In this document: positions 46,922 through 55,252 of the stretch, piece by piece
Position numbering within the stretch: position 1 is the first letter of the stretch
Layout of the letters: every line of letters begins with the position of its first letter
Source: Burkholderia sp. HI2500
GTDB taxonomy: Bacteria > Pseudomonadota > Gammaproteobacteria > Burkholderiales > Burkholderiaceae
Reading direction: 5' to 3'
DNA: 64,000 bases
Assembly (NCBI RefSeq): GCF_002223055.1
Contig: NZ_NKFL01000005.1
Location: 620,001-684,000 of the forward strand
Position numbers and translations under genes: made by a program
The notes under the pieces: generated by a model
The model's input: the letters and a program-made list of their open reading frames with translations, nothing else
Databases searched by the model: none
Told to the model about the DNA's origin: nothing

Positions 46922-46952
46922 AAAACGTGACGGCGCGAGGCGGCCGTCACGT
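46922..46952 (-). terminator. Terminator of the SURF1-ctaA-ctaB-SCO1 cluster
   Basis: 10-bp stem ACGTGACGGC / GCCGTCACGT with an 8-base loop, followed on the minus strand by four T residues; 33 bp past the SCO1 stop. Confidence 0.7.
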
Positions 46953-46984
46953 GATCGCCGGGCCGGGCGCCCGGCGGCTACTGG

Positions 46985-47602
46985 TCAGTCGACCAGCAGC
47001 TTCAGGTCGTGGACCCACGGGCCGGGGCCCTGGCCATCGCGCACGAACAGGCGCAGCTTGCCGTCGCGGTCGAACACGTAGCTCGCGGCCGTGTGATCCA
47101 TCGTGTAGCTGCCGGGCGTCTTGCCGGGCACCTTCGCGTAGTACACGCGGAAATCCTTCGTGACCTTCTTGAGTGCCGCTTCGTCGGCCGGCCGCAGGCC
47201 GATGAACGACGGATCGAACGCGGGCACGTACTGGCCGAGCAGCGCCGGCGTGTCACGCTCCGGGTCGACGGTGACGAACAGCACCTGCACGCGCTTCGCG
47301 GCATCGGGCCCGAGCTGCTTCAGCGCTTCGGACAACTCGGCCATCGTCGTCGGGCACACGTCCGGACAGTGCGTATAGCCGAAGAACATCACGACGGCCT
47401 TACCCTTGAAGTCGGCGAGCGTGCGTACCTTGCCGGCCGTATCGGGCAGCGAGAAGTCGCTGCCGAACTGCGTGTTGCCGGTGATGTCGAGATTCTGGAA
47501 TTTCGGCGCGTTGTCGCATCCGGCGAGCAGCAGCGCTGCCGTGAATGCGCATGCGAGCATCCAGCCTTGGCGCGCGCGGCGCCCGAACCGTGATTGGAGC
47601 AT
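46985..47602 (-). CDS. SCO1/SenC copper-delivery lipoprotein for cytochrome oxidase
   Basis: 205 residues. Lipoprotein signal ends LLLAGC-DN (Cys near 29). The thioredoxin-like domain carries the copper-binding CPDVCP motif (about 81-86) and the distal His in TMDHTAASYVF (near 175), the three ligands needed to load copper into the CuA site of subunit II. ATG 47602 is used; a TTG three codons earlier is possible and neither has a good ribosome site. Last gene of the ctaA-ctaB-SCO1 row, 18 bp after ctaB. Confidence 0.92.
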   Translation of the reverse strand: MLQSRFGRRARQGWMLACAFTAALLLAGCDNAPKFQNLDITGNTQFGSDFSLPDTAGKVRTLADFKGKAVVMFFGYTHCPDVCPTTMAELSEALKQLGPDAAKRVQVLFVTVDPERDTPALLGQYVPAFDPSFIGLRPADEAALKKVTKDFRVYYAKVPGKTPGSYTMDHTAASYVFDRDGKLRLFVRDGQGPGPWVHDLKLLVD

Positions 47603-47620
47603 TGCGTTCAAACCGTGCGG

Positions 47621-48523
47621 TTACACGCCGAGCAGCGGGCGTGCATAGTGATCGACGAGCAGCGCGGCGAACAGCAGCGACAGGTAGACGATCGAGTATC
47701 GGAAGGCCTTGCGGGCGAGTTCGTCCGAGTAGTCGCGATGGATCTTCCACGCATACGCGAGGAACACCGCGCCGAGCAGCACCGCGCTCGTCAGGTAGAC
47801 GGCCCCGCTCATCCCGGAGATGAACGGCATCAGCGTGACCGCGAACAGGATCACCGTGTACAGCAGGATGTGCAGCCGCGTGAACTTCTCGCCGTGCGTG
47901 ACGGGCAGCATCGGCAGCCCCGCGTTCTCGTAATCCTTGCGGCGATACAGCGCGAGCACCCAGAAATGCGGCGGCGTCCACACGAAGATGATCAGCACGA
48001 GGATCCACGCGTCGCCCGGCACCGCGCCGGTGACCGCGGCCCAGCCGAGCGCCGGCGGCATCGCGCCCGATGCGCCGCCGATCACGATGTTCTGCGGCGT
48101 CATCGGCTTGAGCAGCAGCGTGTAGATCACCGCGTAGCCGACGAAGGTGGCGATCGTCAGCCACATCGTCAGCGGGTTCGTGAACGTATAGAGCGTCCAT
48201 GCGCCGACGCTGCCGAGCACGGCCGAGAACAGCAGGATCTGCGGGGTCGTGATCTCGCCGCGCGCGGACGGGCGCCACGCGGTGCGGCGCATCATCGCGT
48301 CGATCTTCTGTTCGACGAGGCAGTTGATCGCGAACGCGGCGCCGGCCAGCAGCCAGATGCCGACCGTACCGCCGATCAGCACGTGCCACGGCACCATGCC
48401 CGGCGTCGCGAGGAACATGCCGATCACCGCGCAGAACACCGCGAGCTGCGTGACACGCGGCTTCGTCAATGCCATGTACTGCGAAAACCGGCTACCGGGC
48501 GATTGGGAGAGGGTGCTTTGCAT
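47621..48523 (-). CDS. ctaB: Protoheme IX farnesyltransferase (heme O synthase)
   Basis: UbiA-superfamily membrane enzyme that adds farnesyl to heme B to make heme O. 300 residues, about nine helices. Prenyl-diphosphate/Mg motifs: [19 protein letters not shown] (about 67-85) and the second loop [19 protein letters not shown] (near 190). [11 protein letters not shown] is a family hallmark. ATG 48523 is 8 bp past the ctaA stop, so the two heme-A steps are translated from one message. Confidence 0.96.
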
Positions 48524-48531
48524 GGGGGCGG

Positions 48532-49644
48532 TCACGCCGGGGCGGCGTCGCGCACAGGCTGCGCGACACGGCCGGGGCGGCTTGAAAGGATGCGAAAGTT
48601 TAACATGACGACGAGCAGCAGCAGGATCGCGGCCCCGCCGTTGTGCGCGACGGCGACCGGCAGCGGCCACTGCAGCACGATGTTGGTCAGGCCCGTCACG
48701 AACTGCAGCAGGACCACCAGCAGCACGCCGTTCGCGGGCCGCCGCAGCGACTCGAAGCGGCGCATCTTCAGCGCGAACGCGACCAGGTAGGCGACCACCA
48801 CGAACGCAAACGTGCGGTGCGTCCAGTGGATCGCGACCAGCGCGTCCTGCGTGATCGCCTCGCCGTCCTTCGTCATCCCGAGCGCGCGCCACAGGTGGAA
48901 GCCGTGCTGGAAGTCCATCGGCGGGATCCACTGGCCGTTGCAGGTCGGGAAGTCGGTGCACGCGAGCACCGCGTAGTTGGTGCTCACCCAGCCGCCGAGC
49001 GCGATCTGCACGACCAGCAGCACGAGCGCCGCGAGCGCGGCCGCGCGATAGCGGCCGGCTTCGGGGTCATGCGACGGCAGCGGCGTCTGCCGCGCCGCGA
49101 GCCAGCCGAGCGTGCCGAGCAGCGTGAGGCCGAGCAGCAGGTGGATCGTGACGATCACCGGCTGCAGCTTCATCGTGACCGTCCACGCGCCGAACGCGCC
49201 CTGCACGAGGATCAGCAGCAGCAGGCTCGTCGGCCACCACGGCGACACGTGCAGCGGGCGGCGGCGCAGCCGCGCGGACCACGCGATCACGACCTGCGCG
49301 ATGATCAGCACGCCGATCGCCATCGCGAAATAGCGGTGGATCATCTCGATCCACGCCTTCGACATGCTGACGGGGCCCGTCGGCATCGCCTGGTGCGCGG
49401 CCGTGATCGCGGCATGCGCGATGAACGGCGACGACGTGCCGTAGCAGCCGGGCCAGTCCGGGCAGCCGAGCCCCGAATCGGTCAGCCGCGTGAAGCCGCC
49501 GAACATCACCAGGTCGAGCGTCAGGAAGGTGGTGATCCACACCAGCTTGCGAAACTTGTTGTCGTCGGCCTTCACCCACACGTACGACAGCGGCAGCAGC
49601 GCGATGCAGAAGCCGATCAGGCCGAGTTGCAGTAGATACGCCAT
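48532..49644 (-). CDS. ctaA: Heme A synthase (COX15/CtaA)
   Basis: Converts heme O to heme A in the inner membrane. 370 residues, eight helices. Conserved features: [21 protein letters not shown] (about 49-69, shown in part), heme-ligating His residues in [12 protein letters not shown] and [10 protein letters not shown], and the extracytoplasmic Cys pair in [13 protein letters not shown]. Lies 24 bp downstream of the thioredoxin-like membrane protein and 8 bp before ctaB. Confidence 0.96.
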
Positions 49645-49668
49645 CGGTTCAATGCCTCTCGTGTTGCG

Positions 49669-50295
49669 TTAGCCGATGCTCGACCACTTCAGCAGCTTCG
49701 TCACGTCCGCCTTGATCTTGCCGGGGTTCGGATCCTTCGGGAAACGCATCATCAGGTTGCCGTTCGGATCGACCATGTAGAGGTGGTCGCTGTCCTTCGT
49801 GCCGGCGTCGGCCGGCAGCCACGCGGCCACCGCGGCCGGATCGGCGACGAGCCGGCGCGTGTCGGGGTACGCGTCCAGCACCTTCTGCGGCATCGCGCCC
49901 GCATCGCTGCGCAGCCACACCATCGTGAGCCGGTGCCGCTCGCCCGCCTGCGTGACGCGGATCTGGCGCATGAAATAGAGCTTCTTCGCGCAGGCCTCGT
50001 CGCACGCGCTGCTGTCGGTCATCACGAACAGCCACACGCCGCGCAGCGACGACAGCGGCACGGTCTTGCCGGTTTCGTCGGTCACCTGCAGATCCGCGGG
50101 GATCGGGCGCTGCGGCTCGATCAGCGTGCCGTAGTTGGTCGAGCCGCCCTTCGGCTTGATCACGTAATAGGTGAAGTACGACGCGATCATCGGCGCGGCG
50201 CACACGAGACCCAGCAGCACGAGCATCCAGCGGCCGCGCTTGCGGGCCGCCGGCGACATCGGCGCAGCGGCCGAACCCTGACGGGGAGATTGCAT
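49669..50295 (-). CDS. Membrane-anchored thioredoxin-fold protein of the cytochrome oxidase assembly cluster
   Basis: 208 residues: cytoplasmic N-terminus, one helix (WMLVLLGLVCAAPMIASYF, about 25-43), then an extracytoplasmic SCO/thioredoxin-like domain (SLRGVWLFVMTDSSACDEACAKKLYFMRQIR). It holds a CxxxC pair (ACDEAC) positioned like the SCO copper site, suggesting metal or redox handling for the oxidase, but the third His ligand is not obvious. ATG 50295 is chosen over TTG 50301. Lies between SURF1 and ctaA in betaproteobacterial cox clusters; the role is inferred from position. Confidence 0.75.
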   Translation of the reverse strand: MQSPRQGSAAAPMSPAARKRGRWMLVLLGLVCAAPMIASYFTYYVIKPKGGSTNYGTLIEPQRPIPADLQVTDETGKTVPLSSLRGVWLFVMTDSSACDEACAKKLYFMRQIRVTQAGERHRLTMVWLRSDAGAMPQKVLDAYPDTRRLVADPAAVAAWLPADAGTKDSDHLYMVDPNGNLMMRFPKDPNPGKIKADVTKLLKWSSIG

Positions 50296-50355
50296 GGACA
50301 AATCAGACCTCTCGAAACGAACCCGCGGCGCGAGCGCCGCGTCCTGGCATGGCGC

Positions 50356-51069
50356 TCATGCGCCGGCCGACTTCTTCGCCGCACGCCGCGCAGCGTACAG
50401 GCCGAAGCCGAGCGCGGCCGCCGCCATCGCCCACCACTGAAACATGTAACCGTAATTGCGCTCGACGCCGGTCGTCGCCGCCGGCCAGTCACGCACGAGC
50501 TTGTCGCCGTCGTCGCTCGTCTGCTGGATCACGAACGGCTGCAGCGGCAGCCCCGTTTCCTTCGCATACGCGGCGACGTCCAGGTTCTGCCGGATCTTCT
50601 GGTGCGCCGCCGACCCGCCTTCGCCGAGCTCGAACGCCCGCGACGCGTCGGCGCGCGCGATGCCCACGATCTCGACGTCGCCCGCGGGCGTCGCGAACGG
50701 CTCGATCGCCGTGCGATCGGCGATATTGCGCGGCAGCCAGCCGCGATTCACGAGCACGACGCCGCCGCCCGTGAGTTTAAACGGCATCACGACGTAAAAA
50801 CCCGGCTGGTCGTTATACGGCCGATTGTCGAGGAACACGGCCTGCTCGGGCAGGAAGCGGCCTGTCGCACGCACGCGATGGAACTCGATCGACGCGAGCG
50901 GCATCGGCCGCGCGCCGACGTCGACGGGCGGCGCCTGCTCGTAGCGCGCGATGCTCGCCTGCAGCGCTTCCTTCTGGTGCGCGCGGTCGCGCTGCCAGAA
51001 ACCGAGACGGATCGTGACCGCGACGACGACGAGGATCAGCAGCGCGGGCAGCCAGCGGATCTTCATCAT
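50356..51069 (-). CDS. SURF1-family cytochrome oxidase biogenesis protein
   Basis: 237 residues with the SURF1 topology: an N-terminal helix (about 6-22, LPALLILVVVAVTIRLGFWQ), a large extracytoplasmic domain and a C-terminal helix (MFQWWAMAAAALGFGLYA). Signature blocks: LGFWQRDRAHQKEAL, FLDNRPYNDQPGFYVV and VLVNRGWLPR. It helps insert heme A into subunit I. Start uncertain between two adjacent ATGs (51069, 51066). First gene of the SURF1-ctaA-ctaB-SCO1 row, divergent from the DUF2909 gene. Confidence 0.92.
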   Translation of the reverse strand: MMKIRWLPALLILVVVAVTIRLGFWQRDRAHQKEALQASIARYEQAPPVDVGARPMPLASIEFHRVRATGRFLPEQAVFLDNRPYNDQPGFYVVMPFKLTGGGVVLVNRGWLPRNIADRTAIEPFATPAGDVEIVGIARADASRAFELGEGGSAAHQKIRQNLDVAAYAKETGLPLQPFVIQQTSDDGDKLVRDWPAATTGVERNYGYMFQWWAMAAAALGFGLYAARRAAKKSAGA

Positions 51070-51150
51070 GCGGCCCGCCCGGCACCTGCTGACAAGCGAA
51101 GTGCGATAATTATCCTCTTCCTTTCGAATTGCCGTCGTCCGGTTCGTGTC

Positions 51151-51360
51151 ATGCACATACTCGTTCCCATCGCCTTCGTCCTCATCATTGCCAGCATGGG
51201 CTCGGCGCTCTACTTCATGATGCACGACCGCGGCCACACGAAACGCATGGTCTGGTCGCTCGCCACCCGCGTCGGGCTGTCGGTGTCGCTGTTCCTGCTC
51301 ATCCTGATCGCGAACGCGATGGGCTGGATCCATTCGACCGGCCTGCCGATCGGGCGTTGA
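51151..51360 (+). CDS. DUF2909 twin-helix membrane protein
   Basis: 69 residues with two transmembrane helices (MHILVPIAFVLIIASMGSAL and VGLSVSLFLLILIANAMGW) joined by a short charged loop HDRGHTKRM. Proteins of this family lie in cytochrome c oxidase clusters of beta- and gammaproteobacteria; no biochemical function is established. It is the only plus-strand gene inside the cox region, divergent from SURF1 (81 bp) and convergent with ctaE. Confidence 0.85.
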   Translation: MHILVPIAFVLIIASMGSALYFMMHDRGHTKRMVWSLATRVGLSVSLFLLILIANAMGWIHSTGLPIGR

Positions 51361-51492
51361 TCGATTCGCCGCCGCCGCCGCTGTGACATTTCGCCGCACG
51401 GCCGCGGCACCAAGCAAAAGCGCCGCCTGACTGAGTCGCGGCGGCGCCCGAGGGGTGAAGGCCGGCAGTCACGCTGCCCGGCCGACCCAATG

Positions 51493-51524
51493 AAAACGGC
51501 CCGCGCATTGCTGCGCGGGCCGTT
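51493..51524 (-). terminator. Terminator of the ctaC-ctaD-ctaE operon
   Basis: 13-bp perfect stem AACGGCCCGCGCA / TGCGCGGGCCGTT with a 4-base loop; four T residues follow on the minus strand. It lies 8 bp past the ctaE stop. Confidence 0.88.
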
Positions 51525-51531
51525 GTTCCAT

Positions 51532-52389
51532 TTACAGCCAGTAGACGACGACGTACAGGCCGAGCCAGACGACGTCGACGAAGTGCCAGTACCACGCGGC
51601 GCCTTCGAATGCGAAGTGGTGATCGGGCTTGAAGTGACCGCGGATCATCCGCACCAGCACCACCGCGAGCATCGTGCCGCCGAGGAACACGTGGAAGCCG
51701 TGGAAGCCGGTCAGCAGGAAGAACGTCGAACCGTACACGCCCGAGTTCAGCGTCAGGTTCAGTTCGTTGTACGCGTGGTAGTACTCGAAGCCCTGCAGGA
51801 ACAGGAAGCAGATACCGAACGCGAGCGTCGCGGCCAGCCAGGCGATCGCCTTCTTGCGATGATCGTCACGCAGCGCGTGGTGCGAGATCGTCAGCGTCAC
51901 GCCCGACGACAGCAGGAATGCGGTGTTCAGCGTCGGGATCGGCCACGGGCCCATCGTCTTGAAGTGACCGGCGAGCGCGGCGGGGCCTTCGTTCGGCCAC
52001 ACGGCGGAGAAATCCGGCCAGATCAGCTTGTAGTCGAGGCTGCCGAGCTGGTGCAGCGCGATTTCACGCGCATAGAACAGCGCGCCGAAGAACGCGCCGA
52101 AGAACATGACTTCCGAGAAGATGAACCAGCTCATGCTCCAGCGGTACGATTTGTCGACGTTCTTGCCGTAATGACCGCCTTCCGATTCGGCGATCGCGTC
52201 GCCGAACCAGTGATACAGCGTGAAGAGCAACCACAGCAGGCCGAGCAGCGCCGTAAACGGCGCCCAGTCGTGACCGTTGATCCACAGCGCCGCCGATCCG
52301 AGCATGACCAGCAGGCCGATGGCCGCACTGATCGGATGGTGCGACGGATGCGGCACGAAATAGTACGGGGTCTGGTTTTGACCGCTCAT
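51532..52389 (-). CDS. ctaE: Cytochrome c oxidase subunit III
   Basis: 285 residues, seven helices. Begins MSGQNQTPYYFVPHPSHHP, followed by family blocks SMSWFIFSEVMFFGAFFGAL (with the conserved Glu), ISHHALRDD, and the C-terminal WHFVDVVWLGLYVVVYWL. It completes the three-subunit core of the aa3 oxidase. ATG 52389 starts the conserved part; the open frame extends 38 codons upstream without similarity. Last gene of the operon, 141 bp after the DUF2970 gene and directly before a strong terminator. Confidence 0.96.
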   Translation of the reverse strand: MSGQNQTPYYFVPHPSHHPISAAIGLLVMLGSAALWINGHDWAPFTALLGLLWLLFTLYHWFGDAIAESEGGHYGKNVDKSYRWSMSWFIFSEVMFFGAFFGALFYAREIALHQLGSLDYKLIWPDFSAVWPNEGPAALAGHFKTMGPWPIPTLNTAFLLSSGVTLTISHHALRDDHRKKAIAWLAATLAFGICFLFLQGFEYYHAYNELNLTLNSGVYGSTFFLLTGFHGFHVFLGGTMLAVVLVRMIRGHFKPDHHFAFEGAAWYWHFVDVVWLGLYVVVYWL

Positions 52390-52530
52390 GCTTGATTCTC
52401 CACTTCTGTCCAATTTGTGTACCGGAAACCGCTCCGGCTTTATTTCTTGCGCGGCGTGACCACCACCGCTCCTTCCTGCACGCGCCGCCGTGGCGCCGCG
52501 CACTGCATTCTTCTTTCGTGGCCGCGGGCT

Positions 52531-52731
52531 TCAGCCCACGACGGCACGCACGACCAGGATCAGCACGCCGATGAACAAACCGGCTGCCAACAACGCGACG
52601 ATCAGCACGTGCAGCGGATTCAGCTGCGTCGCGTCGGCCTCCAGGTCACGCCGCTTGCGCACCCCGAAAAACGACCACAACACCGCTTTCAGCGCCTGGC
52701 CGAACGACCCGCCCCGCTTGCCCTCCGTCAT
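52531..52731 (-). CDS. DUF2970 small membrane protein of the cox cluster
   Basis: 66 residues: a soluble start with the family block FGQALKAVLWSFFGVRKRRDLE, then one helix (LHVLIVALLAAGLFIGVLIL) close to the C-terminus. DUF2970 members are nearly always found between ctaG and ctaE, as here (16 bp after ctaG). Function unknown; likely an accessory or assembly protein by position. Confidence 0.85.
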   Translation of the reverse strand: MTEGKRGGSFGQALKAVLWSFFGVRKRRDLEADATQLNPLHVLIVALLAAGLFIGVLILVVRAVVG

Positions 52732-52747
52732 CGCTCCGCCTCCGTCG

Positions 52748-53356
52748 TCATGCGTCCGGCTTCGCCGCGCCCTGCGCCGCGGTCTTGCCCGGCGCGGGCG
52801 CCGGCGTGGCCGGCGTATTCAGCTCGAAGAACGTGTACGACAGCGTGATCGTCTTAACGTCCTTCGGCAGTTTCGGATCGATCACGAACACCACCGGCAT
52901 CTTGCGCGACTCGTTCGCGGCCAGCGTCTGCTGCGTAAAGCAAAAGCACTCGATCTTCTTGAAGAACTCCGTCGCCTGCTTCGGCGCGTAGCTCGGAATC
53001 GCCTGCGCAACGACCGGCCGGCCCTGCCCGTTCGTCACGTCGTACACGATCGTCATCAGCTCGCCCGGATGCACGTCGAGACTGTTGTGCTCCGGCTTGA
53101 AACCGAGCGGGCCGCGCGCGTTCGCATCGAACTCGACCGACACCGTGCGGCTATAGTCGACCTGCGAGTTCTTCACCTCGCGCTCGCTGACATCGCGCTG
53201 CACCAGGTTGTTGATGCCGGTGATCTGGCAGATCGCCCGATACATCGGGATCAGCGCGAAGCCGAAACCGAACATCAGCCCGGCCACGACGAAGAGCTTC
53301 ACCAGCATCGAACGATTGAACGCGCGATCGACGGCGCCCTCTTCCGGCTTCGACAT
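52748..53356 (-). CDS. ctaG: Cytochrome c oxidase assembly protein CtaG/Cox11
   Basis: Copper chaperone for the CuB site of subunit I. 202 residues: a single N-terminal membrane helix (about 17-38, LVKLFVVAGLMFGFGFALIP), an Ig-like periplasmic domain, the copper-binding CFCF motif (KIECFCFTQQTL, near 140), and a C-terminal Ala/Pro-rich tail. MYRAICQITGINN after the helix is a family hallmark. 35 bp downstream of the 46-residue membrane protein and 16 bp before the DUF2970 gene. Confidence 0.95.
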   Translation of the reverse strand: MSKPEEGAVDRAFNRSMLVKLFVVAGLMFGFGFALIPMYRAICQITGINNLVQRDVSEREVKNSQVDYSRTVSVEFDANARGPLGFKPEHNSLDVHPGELMTIVYDVTNGQGRPVVAQAIPSYAPKQATEFFKKIECFCFTQQTLAANESRKMPVVFVIDPKLPKDVKTITLSYTFFELNTPATPAPAPGKTAAQGAAKPDA

Positions 53357-53391
53357 ACGACAACTTCCTCGCTACTGCGTCTGTTGCTGCA

Positions 53392-53532
53392 TCAGTGAGT
53401 GGACAGCCACCACTGCTTGATCACGACACCCACAAAAAAAACGGCGGCGATGACGAGCAGGGTGAGGCCGAGCCGCTTGTTGCCCGCGCGGATCTGCTCG
53501 GGCGTTCGTCTTTGTTGTGGATTCCGGTTCAT
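53392..53532 (-). CDS. 46-residue membrane protein between ctaD and ctaG (putative oxidase assembly protein)
   Basis: Starts MNRNPQQRRTPEQIRAGNKR, then one helix (LGLTLLVIAAVFFVGVVIKQ) and a short WWLSTH end. The basic, Gln-rich start followed by a single helix matches the 'cytochrome oxidase small assembly protein' commonly annotated at this place in Burkholderiales. The helix is encoded partly by eight consecutive T residues (minus strand), a site prone to length errors. 69 bp after ctaD. Confidence 0.75.
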   Translation of the reverse strand: MNRNPQQRRTPEQIRAGNKRLGLTLLVIAAVFFVGVVIKQWWLSTH

Positions 53533-53601
53533 CTGAAACTTCGGTTCGGCGCCCGCCGCGCCTGCCTGCGCGGCAGGCAGCGGCGGAACGCACGGTGAAA
53601 C

Positions 53602-55209
53602 TTACTCGACGTGCGGCGGTTGCTCGAACGTGTGGAAGGGAGCCGGGCTCGGCACCGTCCACTCGAGGCCTTCCGCGCCATCCCACGGCTTGTCCGACGC
53701 CTTTTCCAGCTCGCCGCCGCCACGGTAGGCCGGCAGCGCGACCGCGAACAGGAAGTACACCTGCGCGAGGCCGAAGCCGAATGCGCCGATCGTCGCCACC
53801 TGGTTGAAGTCCGTGAACTGCGCCGGGTAGTCCGCGTAGCGACGCGGCATGCCTGCGAGACCGACGAAGTGCATCGGGAAGAACGTCAGGTTGAAGAAGA
53901 TCATCGACGCCCAGAAGTGGATCTTGCCGCGCGTCTCGTTGTACATCCAGCCCGTCCACTTCGGCGCCCAGTAGTACCAGCCCGAGAACAGCGCGAACAA
54001 TGAGCCGGCCACCAGCACGTAGTGGAAGTGCGCCACCACGAAGTAGGTCCCGTGATACTGGATGTCGAGCGGCGCCATCGCGAGCATCAGGCCCGTGAGG
54101 CCGCCGAACGTGAACACGAACAGGAAGCCGATCGCGAACAGCATCGGGGTTTCGAACGTCATCGAGCCGCGCCACATCGTCGCGAGCCAGTTGAACACCT
54201 TCACGCCCGTCGGCACCGCGATCAGCATCGTCGCGTACATGAAGAACAGCTGGCCGGTCACCGGCATGCCCGTGGCGAACATGTGGTGCGCCCAGACCAT
54301 GAACGACAGGATCGCGATCGAAGCCGTCGCGTACACCATCGAGCTATAGCCGAACAGCGTCTTGCGTGCGAACGCCGGGATCACCTGCGACACGATCCCG
54401 AACGCCGGCAGAATCATGATGTACACCTCGGGGTGGCCGAAGAACCAGAAGATGTGCTGGTACATCACCGGGTCGCCGCCGCCTGCCGCGTTGAAGAACG
54501 ACGTGCCGAAGTGGCGGTCGAACAGCACCATCGTGATCGCGCCTGCCAGAACCGGCATCACGGCGATCAGCAGGTAAGCCGTGATCAGCCACGTCCACGC
54601 GAACATCGGCATCTTCATCAGCGTCATGCCCGGTGCGCGCATGTTCAGGATCGTCACGACGATGTTGATCCCGCCCATGATCGACGATGCGCCCATGATG
54701 TGAACCGCGAAGATCGCGAAGTCCATGCCCGGGCCCATCTGCGTCGACAGCGGCGCGTACAGCGTCCAGCCGGCGGCCGTCGCGCCGCCCGGCGCGAAGA
54801 ACGAACCGACCAGCAGCACGGCCGCGACCGGCAGCAGCCAGAAGCTGAAGTTGTTCATCCGCGCGAACGCCATGTCGGACGCGCCGATCTGCAGCGGAAT
54901 CATCCAGTTCGCGAAGCCGACGAACGCCGGCATGATCGCGCCGAACACCATGATCAGGCCGTGCATCGTCGTGAGTTCGTTGAAGAACTCCGGACGCATG
55001 ATCTGCAGGCCCGGTTCGAACAGCTCGGCCCGGATGGCGAGCGCCATCACGCCGCCCGACAGGAACATGATGAACGAGAACAACAGGTACAGCGTACCGA
55101 TGTCCTTGTGGTTGGTGGCGAACAGCCAGCGACGCCAGCCGTGCGGCATTTCGTGCGCGTGGTCGTCGTGCGCGTGGTCCGCGGCTACGTCGTGCCCGAT
55201 GCTAGACAT
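53602..55209 (-). CDS. ctaD: Cytochrome c oxidase subunit I
   Basis: Heme-copper subunit of the aa3 oxidase: reduces O2 and pumps protons. 535 residues, twelve helices. Metal ligands visible: TTMHGLIMVFG (heme a His), WFFGHPEVYIMILPAFG (CuB His cross-linked to Tyr), VWAHHMF (CuB His pair) and VAHFHYVLVAGS (heme a3/a His). The N-terminal tail is His/Asp-rich (HDVAADHAHDDHAHE). It follows ctaC by 43 bp. Confidence 0.98.
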   Translation of the reverse strand: MSSIGHDVAADHAHDDHAHEMPHGWRRWLFATNHKDIGTLYLLFSFIMFLSGGVMALAIRAELFEPGLQIMRPEFFNELTTMHGLIMVFGAIMPAFVGFANWMIPLQIGASDMAFARMNNFSFWLLPVAAVLLVGSFFAPGGATAAGWTLYAPLSTQMGPGMDFAIFAVHIMGASSIMGGINIVVTILNMRAPGMTLMKMPMFAWTWLITAYLLIAVMPVLAGAITMVLFDRHFGTSFFNAAGGGDPVMYQHIFWFFGHPEVYIMILPAFGIVSQVIPAFARKTLFGYSSMVYATASIAILSFMVWAHHMFATGMPVTGQLFFMYATMLIAVPTGVKVFNWLATMWRGSMTFETPMLFAIGFLFVFTFGGLTGLMLAMAPLDIQYHGTYFVVAHFHYVLVAGSLFALFSGWYYWAPKWTGWMYNETRGKIHFWASMIFFNLTFFPMHFVGLAGMPRRYADYPAQFTDFNQVATIGAFGFGLAQVYFLFAVALPAYRGGGELEKASDKPWDGAEGLEWTVPSPAPFHTFEQPPHVE

Positions 55210-55252
55210 GAGAATCTCCTAATGCGAATACGTCGACTAACTCAGCGACACG

